Source: JAXHUH01 sp034211175
GTDB lineage: Bacteria > Actinomycetota > Acidimicrobiia > Acidimicrobiales > CAIXPF01
Length of the DNA stretch: 21,107 nucleotides
Reading direction: 5' to 3'
Assembly (NCBI GenBank): GCA_034211175.1
Contig: JAXHUH010000279.1
Location: 1 to 21,107, forward strand
Part shown: in pieces, positions 1 to 7,501 of the stretch
Layout: each line of letters starts with the position of its first letter
Numbering within the stretch: position 1 is the first letter of the stretch
Notes under the pieces: generated by a model
What the model was told of the DNA's origin: nothing
Database searches by the model: none
The model's input: only the letters and a program-made list of their open reading frames with translations
Translations under genes and position numbers: made by a program

Positions 1-1
1 G

Positions 2-1189
2 GCCGGGCTCGCCGGGCGCGGTGGCCTGACCATCGGCGTCGGTGGTCTCGTCGGTTTCCGGCGCCTCGTCGCCGACGTCCGAAGCCACCGGGTGCTCCTG
101 GTGGTCACCGCCATGGCCGTCGCCACGGTCGTGATCGCCACCGCGGTGGCGTCCTCGATCGCACGCGGCGCCGAGGTCGCGAGCTGGCGCTCGGTCGGTG
201 CGCCCTACCGGATCGAGACCACCGACCGGGGCGTCCTCGACGCGGCCGACGTCGAGCTCGCACCGGCCCCGGTCGCCGCGGGCGGCGTGTCCCGGGTGAG
301 CCTGTCGGCGGCCAGCCGGCCGGTGAACGTGCAGCTCCACGCGGTCGACACCGGCGCCCTCGCCGAGGTCCGGTCCGGCTCGCCGGCGCACGCGGGGGAG
401 GACCGAGGGCTCGCCGACCTCGTCGTCCTCGACACCTCGGTGGTCCCGGCGACCACGGCCCCGGTCCTCGACGGCGAGGCGGTCGAGATCGGCGACGAGC
501 TGCGCCTGAACGTGCTCGGTGAGGTGGTGCCGCTCGTGGTCACCTCGATCGGCACGGAGTGGGAGGACGACGAGCGGGACTGGGTCGTCGTCGACCGAAA
601 CGTGCTCGAGGCCGCGTCCGGCGCGCCCGCGGCGCTCGACTGGGTCCTCGTCGGCGCCGAGGCCCCCCAGGCTGCGCTCGACGGACTGGCGGAGCGGTTC
701 GGCGTCGAGGTCGCGGACCGCGCCGCGGTCGAGGCCGCGCTCGCCGAGGACCCGCTCGTGCAGGTGACCCGCCGGTCGTACCTCGCGGTCTCGCTCACCG
801 TCACGGCCGGTGCTGCGCTCGCGCTCGGCGCCAGCATGGTCCTCGCCGGTCGCAGCCGGCGCCGCCAGCTCGCGCTCCTGGACCTGCTGGGCGCACGACC
901 CGGCGAGCTCCGCCGCGCCGCGCTCGGCGAGATCCTGCCACCGGTGCTGCTCGGGGTCGTCACCGGCGTGGTCGCCGGTCTGTTCGAGCTGTCGCTGTTC
1001 GCCGACGAGATCGACATCACCCCCTTCGCCGGGGGTGTGGCGGTGCGCGTCGAGCCCGATGTCGCCGCCTTCGCCGTCGTCGCCGCCGCCCTGATCGCCG
1101 CCTCGATCGCCGTTGCCCTCGCCGTCGCCCGCTCGGCCGGCGACGTCGGGCTCGGCCGCCTGCTCCGCGAGGAGGGAGCCCCCCGATGA
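2..1189 (+). CDS. FtsX/MacB-type ABC transporter permease, C-terminal part
   Basis: The frame is open from the window edge, so the N-terminus is missing; about 395 codons are visible. A hydrophobic segment near codons 31-56 is followed by a soluble, extracytoplasmic-looking domain of roughly 200 residues. Three further membrane segments follow, near codons 258-280, 300-325 and 355-378. The stretch LLDLLGARPGELRRAAL after the second segment resembles the cytoplasmic coupling loop of FtsX-like permeases (ALLRALGA-type). The stop codon overlaps the start of the next gene (ATGA at 1186), and two ATPase genes follow, which supports a FtsX/MacB-type export or lipoprotein-handling ABC system. The substrate cannot be told. 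A GTG at 92 is only an internal codon, because membrane-like sequence continues upstream of it. Confidence 0.85.
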   Translation, partial: AGLAGRGGLTIGVGGLVGFRRLVADVRSHRVLLVVTAMAVATVVIATAVASSIARGAEVASWRSVGAPYRIETTDRGVLDAADVELAPAPVAAGGVSRVSLSAASRPVNVQLHAVDTGALAEVRSGSPAHAGEDRGLADLVVLDTSVVPATTAPVLDGEAVEIGDELRLNVLGEVVPLVVTSIGTEWEDDERDWVVVDRNVLEAASGAPAALDWVLVGAEAPQAALDGLAERFGVEVADRAAVEAALAEDPLVQVTRRSYLAVSLTVTAGAALALGASMVLAGRSRRRQLALLDLLGARPGELRRAALGEILPPVLLGVVTGVVAGLFELSLFADEIDITPFAGGVAVRVEPDVAAFAVVAAALIAASIAVALAVARSAGDVGLGRLLREEGAPR

Positions 1190-2121
1190 GCCCACCCGCC
1201 CCACCGCCGCCACCCCCACCGCCGCCACCCCCGATGTCGCCGCACCCGATGTCGCCGCGGCGCGGCGAGCCGCCGATGATCGACTGCGACGGCCTGGTGC
1301 GCATCTACAAGACCGACGAGCTCGAGGTGATCGCCCTCCAGAGCCTCGACCTGCGGGTCTGGCCTGCCGAGCTGGTCACGATCGTCGGGTCGTCGGGTTC
1401 GGGCAAGTCGACCCTGCTCAACATCCTCGGCGGCATGGACGAGCCCACGGCCGGCCGGGCCCGGGTCGGTGACACCGACCTGATGGCGATGTCCCACCGG
1501 GACCGCATCGAGTACCGACGCCACCAGGTCGGGTTCGTGTGGCAGCAGACCGCCCGCAACCTCGTGCCGTACCTGTCGGCGGCCCAGAACGTGGAGCTGC
1601 CCCTCGCGCTGGCCGGAACCGGTCGGCGCCGTCGCCGCTCCCGGGCCCTCGAGCTGCTCGACCTCGTCGGCCTCGCGCCCCGGGCCCGCCACCGGCCCGC
1701 GGAGATGTCGGGCGGTGAGCAGCAGCGGGTGGCGATCGCCGTCGCCCTCGCCAACGAGCCCGACGTCCTGCTGGCCGACGAACCGACCGGTGAGCTCGAC
1801 TCCGCCACCGCGACCGAGGTGATCGACCTGCTCCGCCACGCCAACGCCGAGCTCGGCGTCACCGGCGTGATCGTCACCCACGACCCGCTGGTCTCGTCGC
1901 AGGTCGATCGGACGCTCACGATCCGCGACGGCCGGGTGAGCGCCGAGACGCTGCGCAACCGTGACGGCGGGGAGGGGACCGAGTTCGTCGTCCTCGACCG
2001 GGAGGGCCGGCTGCAGCTGCCGGAGCAGCTCGTGTCCGACCTCGGCCTCGCCGACCGCGTCCGGGTCGAGCAGGCCGATCACCACGTCGAGGTGTGGCCG
2101 GAGGTGCGCCGTGAGCATTGA
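1186..2121 (+). CDS. ABC transporter ATP-binding protein with C-terminal AbrB/SpoVT-like tail
   Basis: This 311-residue ATPase belongs to the MacB/LolD/FtsE group. Walker A is GSSGSGKST (68-76), the Q-loop glutamine is near 120, the signature is SGGEQQ (175-180), Walker B is LLADEP with D198/E199, and the switch histidine is H232. The start at 1186 is chosen because GGAGGGAG (1171-1178) lies 7 bases upstream and the ATG overlaps the permease stop. This gives a proline-rich leader (residues 3-16 almost all Pro) before the domain starts near residue 30. ATGs at 1234, 1249 and 1276 are possible but have poorer ribosome sites. After the ATPase core, residues about 266-308 (EFVVLDREGRLQLPEQLV onward) match the swapped-hairpin AbrB/SpoVT-type pattern. 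That tail is absent from ordinary LolD/MacB ATPases. Confidence 0.92.
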   Translation: MSPPAPPPPPPPPPPPMSPHPMSPRRGEPPMIDCDGLVRIYKTDELEVIALQSLDLRVWPAELVTIVGSSGSGKSTLLNILGGMDEPTAGRARVGDTDLMAMSHRDRIEYRRHQVGFVWQQTARNLVPYLSAAQNVELPLALAGTGRRRRRSRALELLDLVGLAPRARHRPAEMSGGEQQRVAIAVALANEPDVLLADEPTGELDSATATEVIDLLRHANAELGVTGVIVTHDPLVSSQVDRTLTIRDGRVSAETLRNRDGGEGTEFVVLDREGRLQLPEQLVSDLGLADRVRVEQADHHVEVWPEVRREH

Positions 2122-2845
2122 CCGCCGAGGACCTGGTCCCGAGCCCGGCCGCGGGCCCGCCGGCACCGCCGCCCTGGCCGAGCTGCGCGGCGTGCGCCGC
2201 ACCTATGGCACCGGCCCGTCGGCCGTCATCGCGCTCGACGACGTCGACCTCGCGGTCCGCGCTGGCGAGCTGGTCGCCGTGCACGGCCGGTCGGGCTCGG
2301 GCAAGACGACGCTGCTCAACGTGATCGGAGGGCTCGACCGGGCCGACGAGGGGACGGTCGAGGTATGCGGTCGCGATCTCACCGCCGCGAGCGACACCGA
2401 GCGGACCGAGCTGCGCCGCTCGGACGTGGCCTTCGTGTTCCAGTCGTTCGGCCTGCTGCCGATGCTCAGCGCGGCCGAGAACGTCGAGGTCCCGTTGCGC
2501 CTCAACGGCTGCGAGGTCGAGGAGCGGCGCCAACGTGTCACCGAGCTGCTCGACCTCGTCGGTCTCGGCCGCCGGGGCCGTCACCGCCCCGCCGAGCTGT
2601 CGGGCGGTGAGCAGCAGCGGGTGGCGATCGCCCGCGCCCTCGCCGCGTCGCCGCGCCTGCTGATCGCCGACGAGCCCACCGGCCAGCTCGACTCCCGCAC
2701 CGGACGGGTGATCATGGACCTGCTCGCCGGTGTCGTTCGTGGACGGGGCCTCGCCGCCGTGGTGGCCACTCACGACGCCTCGGTCATCGGTGCCGCCGAC
2801 GCCCGAATCCAGCTCTCCGACGGACGGGTGCTCGCCGCGGGCTGA
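2111..2845 (+). CDS. ABC transporter ATP-binding protein
   Basis: This second 244-residue ATPase of the same group has Walker A GRSGSGKTT (59-67), Q-loop Q111, signature LSGGEQQ (163-169), Walker B LLIADEP with D187/E188, and an ATHD switch near 220. The start is GTG 2111: GAGG at 2101-2104 lies 6 bases upstream, and the start overlaps the last 11 bases of the preceding gene. Further upstream in this frame there is only antiphase coding sequence. Having two different ATPase genes beside one permease gene suggests either a heterodimeric nucleotide-binding pair or a second permease upstream of the window. Unlike its neighbour, it has no AbrB-like tail. Confidence 0.93.
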   Translation: MSIDRRGPGPEPGRGPAGTAALAELRGVRRTYGTGPSAVIALDDVDLAVRAGELVAVHGRSGSGKTTLLNVIGGLDRADEGTVEVCGRDLTAASDTERTELRRSDVAFVFQSFGLLPMLSAAENVEVPLRLNGCEVEERRQRVTELLDLVGLGRRGRHRPAELSGGEQQRVAIARALAASPRLLIADEPTGQLDSRTGRVIMDLLAGVVRGRGLAAVVATHDASVIGAADARIQLSDGRVLAAG

Positions 2846-2979
2846 GCGGGTACGCCGTCCGGGAACAAACACGCGGACGCCTCGGTTGTAAAGACCGAAT
2901 GTCCGTACTTAACGTTCCGTAGGATCGTCCGGACGCAGAGCCGTGAACGTGGTTCGACACGCGCTCCAGGAGGGCACAC
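2846..2979 (+). promoter_or_regulatory. Intergenic leader with candidate promoter for the sulfur/peroxide gene
   Basis: Bases 2866-2925 are clearly richer in A and T than anything nearby. A TAGGAT hexamer at 2920-2925 has the TAnnnT form of an actinobacterial -10, although no convincing -35 sits 16-18 bases before it. TTGTAA (2886-2891) and the palindrome AACGTT (2911-2916) also lie here. The ribosome site AGGAGG (2968-2973) is 6 bases before GTG 2980. The promoter assignment is tentative. Confidence 0.35.
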
Positions 2980-5022
2980 GTGCAGGTCGTCACCATCGAG
3001 ACCCCATCGCTCGGGGACCGCAGCTACCTCGTCCACGACGGCGCCTCGGCGCTCGTCGTCGACCCCCAACGCGACATCGACCGGGTGCTCGACGCCGCCC
3101 GAGAGGCCGGTGTCGACATCACCCACATCGCCGAGACCCACGTGCACAACGACTACGTGAGCGGCGGGCTCGTGCTCGCCCGGGTCACCGGAGCCACGCT
3201 CGTGCACGCCGGTGCGGAGCCGTTGCGCTTCGAGCACCGGGCCGTGGCCGACGGGGACCGCTTCGCCGTCGGTGACCTCACCGTCGAGGTCGTCCACACG
3301 CCCGGGCACACGCCCCACCACCTCAGCTACGTGGTCCGTGACCCCGGTGGCGACGAAGCGGGCGCGCCGGCCGTTTTCACCGGCGGCTCACTGCTCTACG
3401 GCACGGTCGGGCGCACCGACCTCATCTCCGCCGACATGGTCGACGAGCTGACCCGGGCCCAGTACCGCTCGGCGCATCGTCTCGCCGAGCTCCTCGGCGA
3501 CGACGCCCGCGTCTACCCGACCCACGGGTTCGGCAGCTTCTGCTCGTCGATCCAGAGCGAGGGCGACTCCGACGGCACGCTCGGTGCCGAGCGACTGGTC
3601 AACTCGGCGCTCACCGTCGACGACGAGGACGACTTCGTCGAGCGCCTCGTCGCCCGCCTGTCCGCCCATCCCCGCTACTACGCCCACATGGGCCCGCTGA
3701 ACCTCGCCGGCCCGGGACCGGTCGACCTGTCGCCGCCGGTGCCGGTCGATGCCACCGAGCTCGCCCGGCGCATCCACCGCGGCGAGTGGGTCGTCGACCT
3801 GCGCGAGCGCCGTCTGTTCGCCGCCGACCACGTGGCCGGGACGATCGGCATCGAGCTGGCCGACAACTTCTCCACCTACGTCGGCTGGCTCATCCCTTGG
3901 GGGATGCCGGTCACGCTGCTCGGCGAGACGCCCGAGCAGGTCGCCGAGGCCCAGCGCCAGCTCGTGCGCATCGGCATCGACCGCCCCTCCGGCGCCGCGA
4001 CCGGTGGCCCGGCCGACTGGGTCGGCGACGGCGAGCGCCGCCGCTACCCGGTCGTGACGTTCGCCGAGGTCGCCGAACAGCCCGACGCGACGATCCTCGA
4101 CGTCCGCCGCGACGACGAGCGGGCCGACGACCTCATCGAGGGGTCGCTCCACCTGCCGATCCACGACCTGCTCCGCCGCTTCGACGAGCTCCCCGACACC
4201 ACCACCCTGTGGGTCCACTGCGCCAGCGGGTTCCGCGCCTCGATCGCCGCCGCGCTGCTCGACCGCGCCGGCCACGACGTCGTCCTGATCGACGACGACT
4301 ACGACAACGCGGCCGCCGCCGGTCTGCGGATCGTCGCCGGCACCGGTTCCTCCCCCGAAACCCACGAAGCACCACGAAGGAGTGGCACCATGTCCATCCT
4401 CCTCGGCGACGAGGCCCCCGACTTCACCGCCGACACCACCGACGGCACGATCACCTTCCACGACTGGAAGGGCGACTCGTGGGCCGTCCTGTTCAGCCAC
4501 CCGGCCGACTACACGCCGGTGTGCACGACCGAGCTCGGCCGCGCCGCCGGCCTGAAGGACGAGTTCGACGCCCGGGGAACGAAGGTGCTTGCCCTGTCGG
4601 TCGACCCGATCGAGGACCACCACGGCTGGGCCCCCGACATCGGCGAGGTCACCGGCAACACCCTGAACTTCCCGATCATCGCCGACCCCGACCGCAAGGT
4701 CGCCGACCTCTACGGAATGATCCACCCGGGTGAGGGTGACGACAACACGGTCCGCTCGGTGTTCGTGATCGACCCGGCCAACCGGGTGCGGCTCACGCTC
4801 ACGTACCCGAAGTCGGTCGGGCGGAACTTCGACGAGCTGCTCCGGGTGATCGACGCCCTGCAGGCGACCGACGCCAACCCGATCGCCACGCCGGCCGACT
4901 GGCGCCCCGGCGAGCGGGTCATCGTCGGCCTCGGCACCTCGACCGAGGACGCCCGCCGCCAGCTCGCCAACGTCGAGGAGCGCAAGCCCTACCTCCGCTA
5001 CGCCGACGATCCGACCGCCTGA
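2980..5022 (+). CDS. Persulfide-dioxygenase-like MBL / double rhodanese / peroxiredoxin fusion
   Basis: The frame encodes 680 residues with no stop. Residues 1-235 form a metallo-beta-lactamase fold of the ETHE1/Glx2-like group: THVHNDY with H54, H56, D58; TPGH with H110; GRTD with D147; PTHG with H182. Residues about 248-345 form a rhodanese-like domain without an active cysteine. Residues about 355-455 form a second rhodanese with active-site loop HCASGFR (C414). After a linker of about 15 residues comes a complete 1-Cys (Prx6-type) peroxiredoxin, 471-680, with peroxidatic cysteine PVCTTE (C515). The MBL-rhodanese-rhodanese order is that of CstB-type persulfide dioxygenases, which oxidise low-molecular-weight persulfides. 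The peroxiredoxin would reduce peroxides. The GTG start has AGGAGG 6 bases upstream. Two products are also possible, because a strong internal start lies at 4390. Confidence 0.85.
   Translation: MQVVTIETPSLGDRSYLVHDGASALVVDPQRDIDRVLDAAREAGVDITHIAETHVHNDYVSGGLVLARVTGATLVHAGAEPLRFEHRAVADGDRFAVGDLTVEVVHTPGHTPHHLSYVVRDPGGDEAGAPAVFTGGSLLYGTVGRTDLISADMVDELTRAQYRSAHRLAELLGDDARVYPTHGFGSFCSSIQSEGDSDGTLGAERLVNSALTVDDEDDFVERLVARLSAHPRYYAHMGPLNLAGPGPVDLSPPVPVDATELARRIHRGEWVVDLRERRLFAADHVAGTIGIELADNFSTYVGWLIPWGMPVTLLGETPEQVAEAQRQLVRIGIDRPSGAATGGPADWVGDGERRRYPVVTFAEVAEQPDATILDVRRDDERADDLIEGSLHLPIHDLLRRFDELPDTTTLWVHCASGFRASIAAALLDRAGHDVVLIDDDYDNAAAAGLRIVAGTGSSPETHEAPRRSGTMSILLGDEAPDFTADTTDGTITFHDWKGDSWAVLFSHPADYTPVCTTELGRAAGLKDEFDARGTKVLALSVDPIEDHHGWAPDIGEVTGNTLNFPIIADPDRKVADLYGMIHPGEGDDNTVRSVFVIDPANRVRLTLTYPKSVGRNFDELLRVIDALQATDANPIATPADWRPGERVIVGLGTSTEDARRQLANVEERKPYLRYADDPTA
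4377..4392 (+). promoter_or_regulatory. Internal Shine-Dalgarno and ATG for a stand-alone peroxiredoxin
   Basis: AAGGAG (4377-4382) lies 7 bases before ATG 4390, in the same frame as the large fusion gene. Starting here gives a 210-residue protein ending at 5022, the normal length of a free 1-Cys peroxiredoxin, with its peroxidatic cysteine at residue 45. The upstream reading frame passes through this site without a stop, and neither of the other two frames has a stop between 4321 and 4390. The site could therefore yield a free peroxiredoxin in addition to the fusion. Confidence 0.7.
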
Positions 5023-5060
5023 GCCCGTCCCGCCGGGCGACCGAACGTACCCGGGTGACT

Positions 5061-5100
5061 CCCGCCCCGCCGACCGATGCTCCCCGGCCGGCGGGGCGGG
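5061..5100 (+). terminator. GC-rich hairpin terminator
   Basis: A perfect 12-bp inverted repeat pairs CCCGCCCCGCCG (5061-5072) with 5089-5100. After one A-C mismatch, three more pairs form, leaving an 8-base loop. It starts 38 bases after the peroxiredoxin stop. No T-run follows, as is common in high-GC actinomycetes. Confidence 0.6.
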
Positions 5101-5164
5101 TGCACACCGCCCCGCTTCCCGGCCGGCGTGGGAACCGCGCGGCGGTCGGCGTCGTCCAAGTGCC

Positions 5165-6436
5165 ATGACCCGCGTGATCGCACTGATGGCACTGGTCGCC
5201 GTGCTCGTGGCGTGTGGCGGTACGAGCGGTGACGACGGGGCCGGCGCGGATGACCCCGGCGGCGGGGCGGCCGGTGCCGAGTTGGCGGCGTCGCCCGACG
5301 TCGAGCGCTCCGAACCCGACCCCGACGCACCGGTCGATCAGCTGGTCGCCGGGTTCAACGACGCCGGGTTCGAGCTGTGGCGCAGCCAGCCGGAGGGCGA
5401 CGACCTCGTGTTCAGCCCGCTGAGCATCGGCCACGCGCTCCTGATGGCCCGGGCCGCGGCCGACGAGCCGACCGGCGCCGCCATCGACGACGCCTTCGGG
5501 CTGCCCGACGGGCGCACGGCCCACGAGGCGTGGAACGCGCTCGACCAGGCCATCGCCGCCTCCGCCGGCGCGTCCGACGACGTGGTCGTCGCCATCGCCG
5601 ATCGGATCTGGCCCCGCCTCGACGTCGAGCCCGACCAGGACTGGGTCGACCTCCTCGTCGCCGAGCACGGCGTCACGACCGAGCCACTCGACTTCGCCGG
5701 CGCACCGGGGGAGAGCCGCGACGTGATCAACGACTGGGTGGCCGATCGGACCGAGCAACTGATCCCGGAGCTCCTCCCCGAGGGCTTCATTCAGCCCAAC
5801 ACCGTGCTGGTCCTCACCGACGCCGTGTACTTCGAGGCCCGCTGGCAGGCGCCGTTCGGCAAGTACGGCACGGTGACCGACACCTTCACCCGCCTCGACG
5901 GCTCGACCACCGAGGTCGAGCTGATGCGCGAGCTCGAGCTCGCCGACGCCCGCGGCACCGGGGACGGCTGGGCCGCGGCCGAGATCCCCTACACCGGCGG
6001 CGGCGACCATTCGATGCTGGTCATCGTCCCCGACGAGGGCCGCTTCGCCGAGCTGCGCGACGGCCTCGACCAGGCCGTGGTCGACGAGATCGACGCCACG
6101 ATGACGACCGGGCCCTACGAGCTGCTCGTCCCGAGGTGGGAAGACTCGACCACGATCGACCTGCTCGGCTGGTTGGACGGGCTCGGCGCCGCCCCCGGTT
6201 CCTACCCGCTGATCGACCCGGCGGCCGAGCTCGCCGGCGCGGTCCACGCCGCCGACATCGCGGTCGACGAGGAGGGCACCGTGGCCGCCGCGGCGACCGG
6301 GCTCGGCTTCAACGAGTCGGGTGCTGCGGAACCGGAGCTGACCGTGAAGGCCGACCGCCCGTTCCTCTACCTCATCCGCCACCGCCCCACCGGCGCGGTC
6401 CTCTTCGCCGGTCAGGTCACCGACCCCACCTCCTGA
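5165..6436 (+). CDS. Serpin-family protease inhibitor, predicted lipoprotein
   Basis: The product has 423 residues. A lipoprotein signal peptide ends in LVAC (C17), followed by an acidic, disordered-looking linker to about residue 55. The serpin body shows FSPLSI near the N-terminus, DAVYFEARWQAPF, and a C-terminal DRPFLYLIRH...AVLFAGQV strand pattern. The reactive-loop hinge EEGTVAAAAT (369-378) fits the small-residue hinge of inhibitory serpins (Gly at P15, Thr at P14, Ala at P12-P9). Counting from the hinge or from the RPF end puts P1 within Ser-Gly-Ala-Ala, about residues 385-388. That would suit elastase- or subtilisin-like proteases, but the exact P1 is uncertain. ATG 5165 is chosen because it gives an intact signal peptide; the ribosome site is weak. 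It is likely anchored to the outer face of the membrane and appears monocistronic. Confidence 0.9.
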   Translation: MTRVIALMALVAVLVACGGTSGDDGAGADDPGGGAAGAELAASPDVERSEPDPDAPVDQLVAGFNDAGFELWRSQPEGDDLVFSPLSIGHALLMARAAADEPTGAAIDDAFGLPDGRTAHEAWNALDQAIAASAGASDDVVVAIADRIWPRLDVEPDQDWVDLLVAEHGVTTEPLDFAGAPGESRDVINDWVADRTEQLIPELLPEGFIQPNTVLVLTDAVYFEARWQAPFGKYGTVTDTFTRLDGSTTEVELMRELELADARGTGDGWAAAEIPYTGGGDHSMLVIVPDEGRFAELRDGLDQAVVDEIDATMTTGPYELLVPRWEDSTTIDLLGWLDGLGAAPGSYPLIDPAAELAGAVHAADIAVDEEGTVAAAATGLGFNESGAAEPELTVKADRPFLYLIRHRPTGAVLFAGQVTDPTS

Positions 6437-6745
6437 GCCGACCCACACGTTTCCGGGTCCCGGGCTGGCGAGCCATGCTCGTCGGGGGACCGAGAACGGG
6501 TTGCCAGGCGTCCACCGGGCGGTCGATCGTCTGCGACGTTGCGCTGGGCCGACGACGCCGAACACGCAACTGCGCACCCTCAAAGTTGGTTGGGCGCTGT
6601 CGTCGGCGCGGGCCCTAGCCTCTCCCCGCGGGCGTTCACCCGGGGTTGACCGACCCCGGTGATGCTCGTCGCCCCGAGGCGCGCAGGACGGCGGCCTCGA
6701 CGCTGCTCGGAGGTCGTGTCCCGTGTCCTGGATGCCGGTGAGGGG
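6437..6745 (+). other. Non-coding stretch before the TetR gene
   Basis: No convincing gene is seen here. A small hairpin pairs CCGGGG (6640-6645) with 6654-6659. The frame of the following regulator is open back to GTG 6659, ATG 6662 and GTG 6716, so part of this stretch could be coding if an earlier start is used. The translated sequence there is Arg-rich and unlike a TetR N-terminus. TAGCCT (6616-6621) could be a -10, but no -35 supports it. Confidence 0.4.
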
Positions 6746-7372
6746 ATGAGCGAGCGGGACACCGCTCGCGCCGGGCGCAAGCCCGACGAGATCGACGGCA
6801 CCGACGAGAGCGACGGGACCGACAACGGTTCAGCCGATGAGCGGCACCAGATCATCGCTGCGGGCGCGATCGTGCTCGCGCGGTCGGCCGAGGCCAGGGT
6901 GGTCGACATCGTCCGAGCCGCCGGAGTGTCGAACAACGCCTTCTACCGCCACTTCACGTCGAAGGACGAGCTGGTGGTGGCGGTCGTGCGGTCCTCGGTC
7001 GGCACGATGGTCGACGACCTCCGCACCCTGATGGCCGGGGTCGAGGACCCCGGCGAGTCGATCAGGATCTGGGTCCACCGGGTGCTTCGCGCCGCCCGAC
7101 GACCGGACCCGGACGGCCCGGCGACCGGGATCGTCCGCCACGGACGCCGACTCGAGTGGCATCACGTGCGCGAGTGCCGTGACGTGCTCGCCGAGCCGCT
7201 CCTCGCCCCGCTGCGCGCGCTCGGGCGGCGACTCCCGGAGCACGACGCGGCGCTGATCGTCGCGGGGGTGATCGGCGTGCTCATCGACCAGCTGCACGTC
7301 GAGACGGGGCTCTCCGACGCCGAGGTCGACGACATGGCGACGTTCTACCTGCGGGCGCTCGGCACCCCGTGA
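6746..7372 (+). CDS. TetR/AcrR-family transcriptional regulator
   Basis: The product has 208 residues from ATG 6746. A polar Asp/Gly-rich leader of about 30 residues precedes the DNA-binding domain. Its helix-turn-helix reads VVDIVRAAGVSNNAFYRHF, followed by the usual SKDEL. The remaining, mostly helical, part is the ligand and dimer domain, too divergent to suggest an effector. The start is uncertain: GAGGGG lies only a base or two before ATG 6746, and in-frame starts at 6659, 6662 and 6716 would add up to 29 residues. It stands alone, with a serpin gene before it and a convergent gene after it, so its target is not obvious from context; autoregulation is likely for the family. A hairpin follows within 10 bases of the stop. 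Confidence 0.85.
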   Translation: MSERDTARAGRKPDEIDGTDESDGTDNGSADERHQIIAAGAIVLARSAEARVVDIVRAAGVSNNAFYRHFTSKDELVVAVVRSSVGTMVDDLRTLMAGVEDPGESIRIWVHRVLRAARRPDPDGPATGIVRHGRRLEWHHVRECRDVLAEPLLAPLRALGRRLPEHDAALIVAGVIGVLIDQLHVETGLSDAEVDDMATFYLRALGTP

Positions 7373-7378
7373 CGGCGG

Positions 7379-7402
7379 GAGCCGGGCCCCGAGGCCCGGC
7401 TC
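7379..7402 (+). terminator. Hairpin terminator of the TetR gene
   Basis: A perfect 10-bp stem pairs GAGCCGGGCC (7379-7388) with GGCCCGGCTC (7393-7402) around a 4-base loop. It begins 6 bases after the TetR stop and has no T-run. Confidence 0.75.
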
Positions 7403-7445
7403 CACCTACCCCACAGCGGGGGCGCCACGTCTGCGGTCAACGCGT

Positions 7446-7484
7446 GGTCGGCGCCCCGGTGAGCGGACTCCCGGGGCGCCGACC
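7446..7484 (-). terminator. Hairpin terminator of the LPXTG protein gene
   Basis: A perfect 14-bp stem pairs 7446-7459 (GGTCGGCGCCCCGG) with 7471-7484 around an 11-base loop. It lies 17 bases downstream of the minus-strand stop at 7502. With the hairpin at 7379-7402 it insulates the two convergent genes. Confidence 0.7.
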
Positions 7485-7501
7485 GATGCGGGAACGGTGG
7501 C

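Noticed and set aside
205..2202. A 665-codon minus-strand open frame opposite the ABC genes
   Set aside because: It is antisense to three clearly recognised ABC genes. Its translation lacks any domain pattern, and such frames arise from high GC content.
3388..5166. Long minus-strand open frames opposite the fusion gene and the serpin (3388-5166 and 4919-6583)
   Set aside because: Both are shadows of well-supported plus-strand genes with full sets of motifs; the translations are Val/Gly/Asp-rich without structure.
6659..6745. An earlier start of the TetR gene at 6659, 6662 or 6716
   Set aside because: The added residues are Arg-rich and unlike TetR leaders, and the candidate ribosome sites are badly spaced. 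It is kept only as an alternative in the gene entry.
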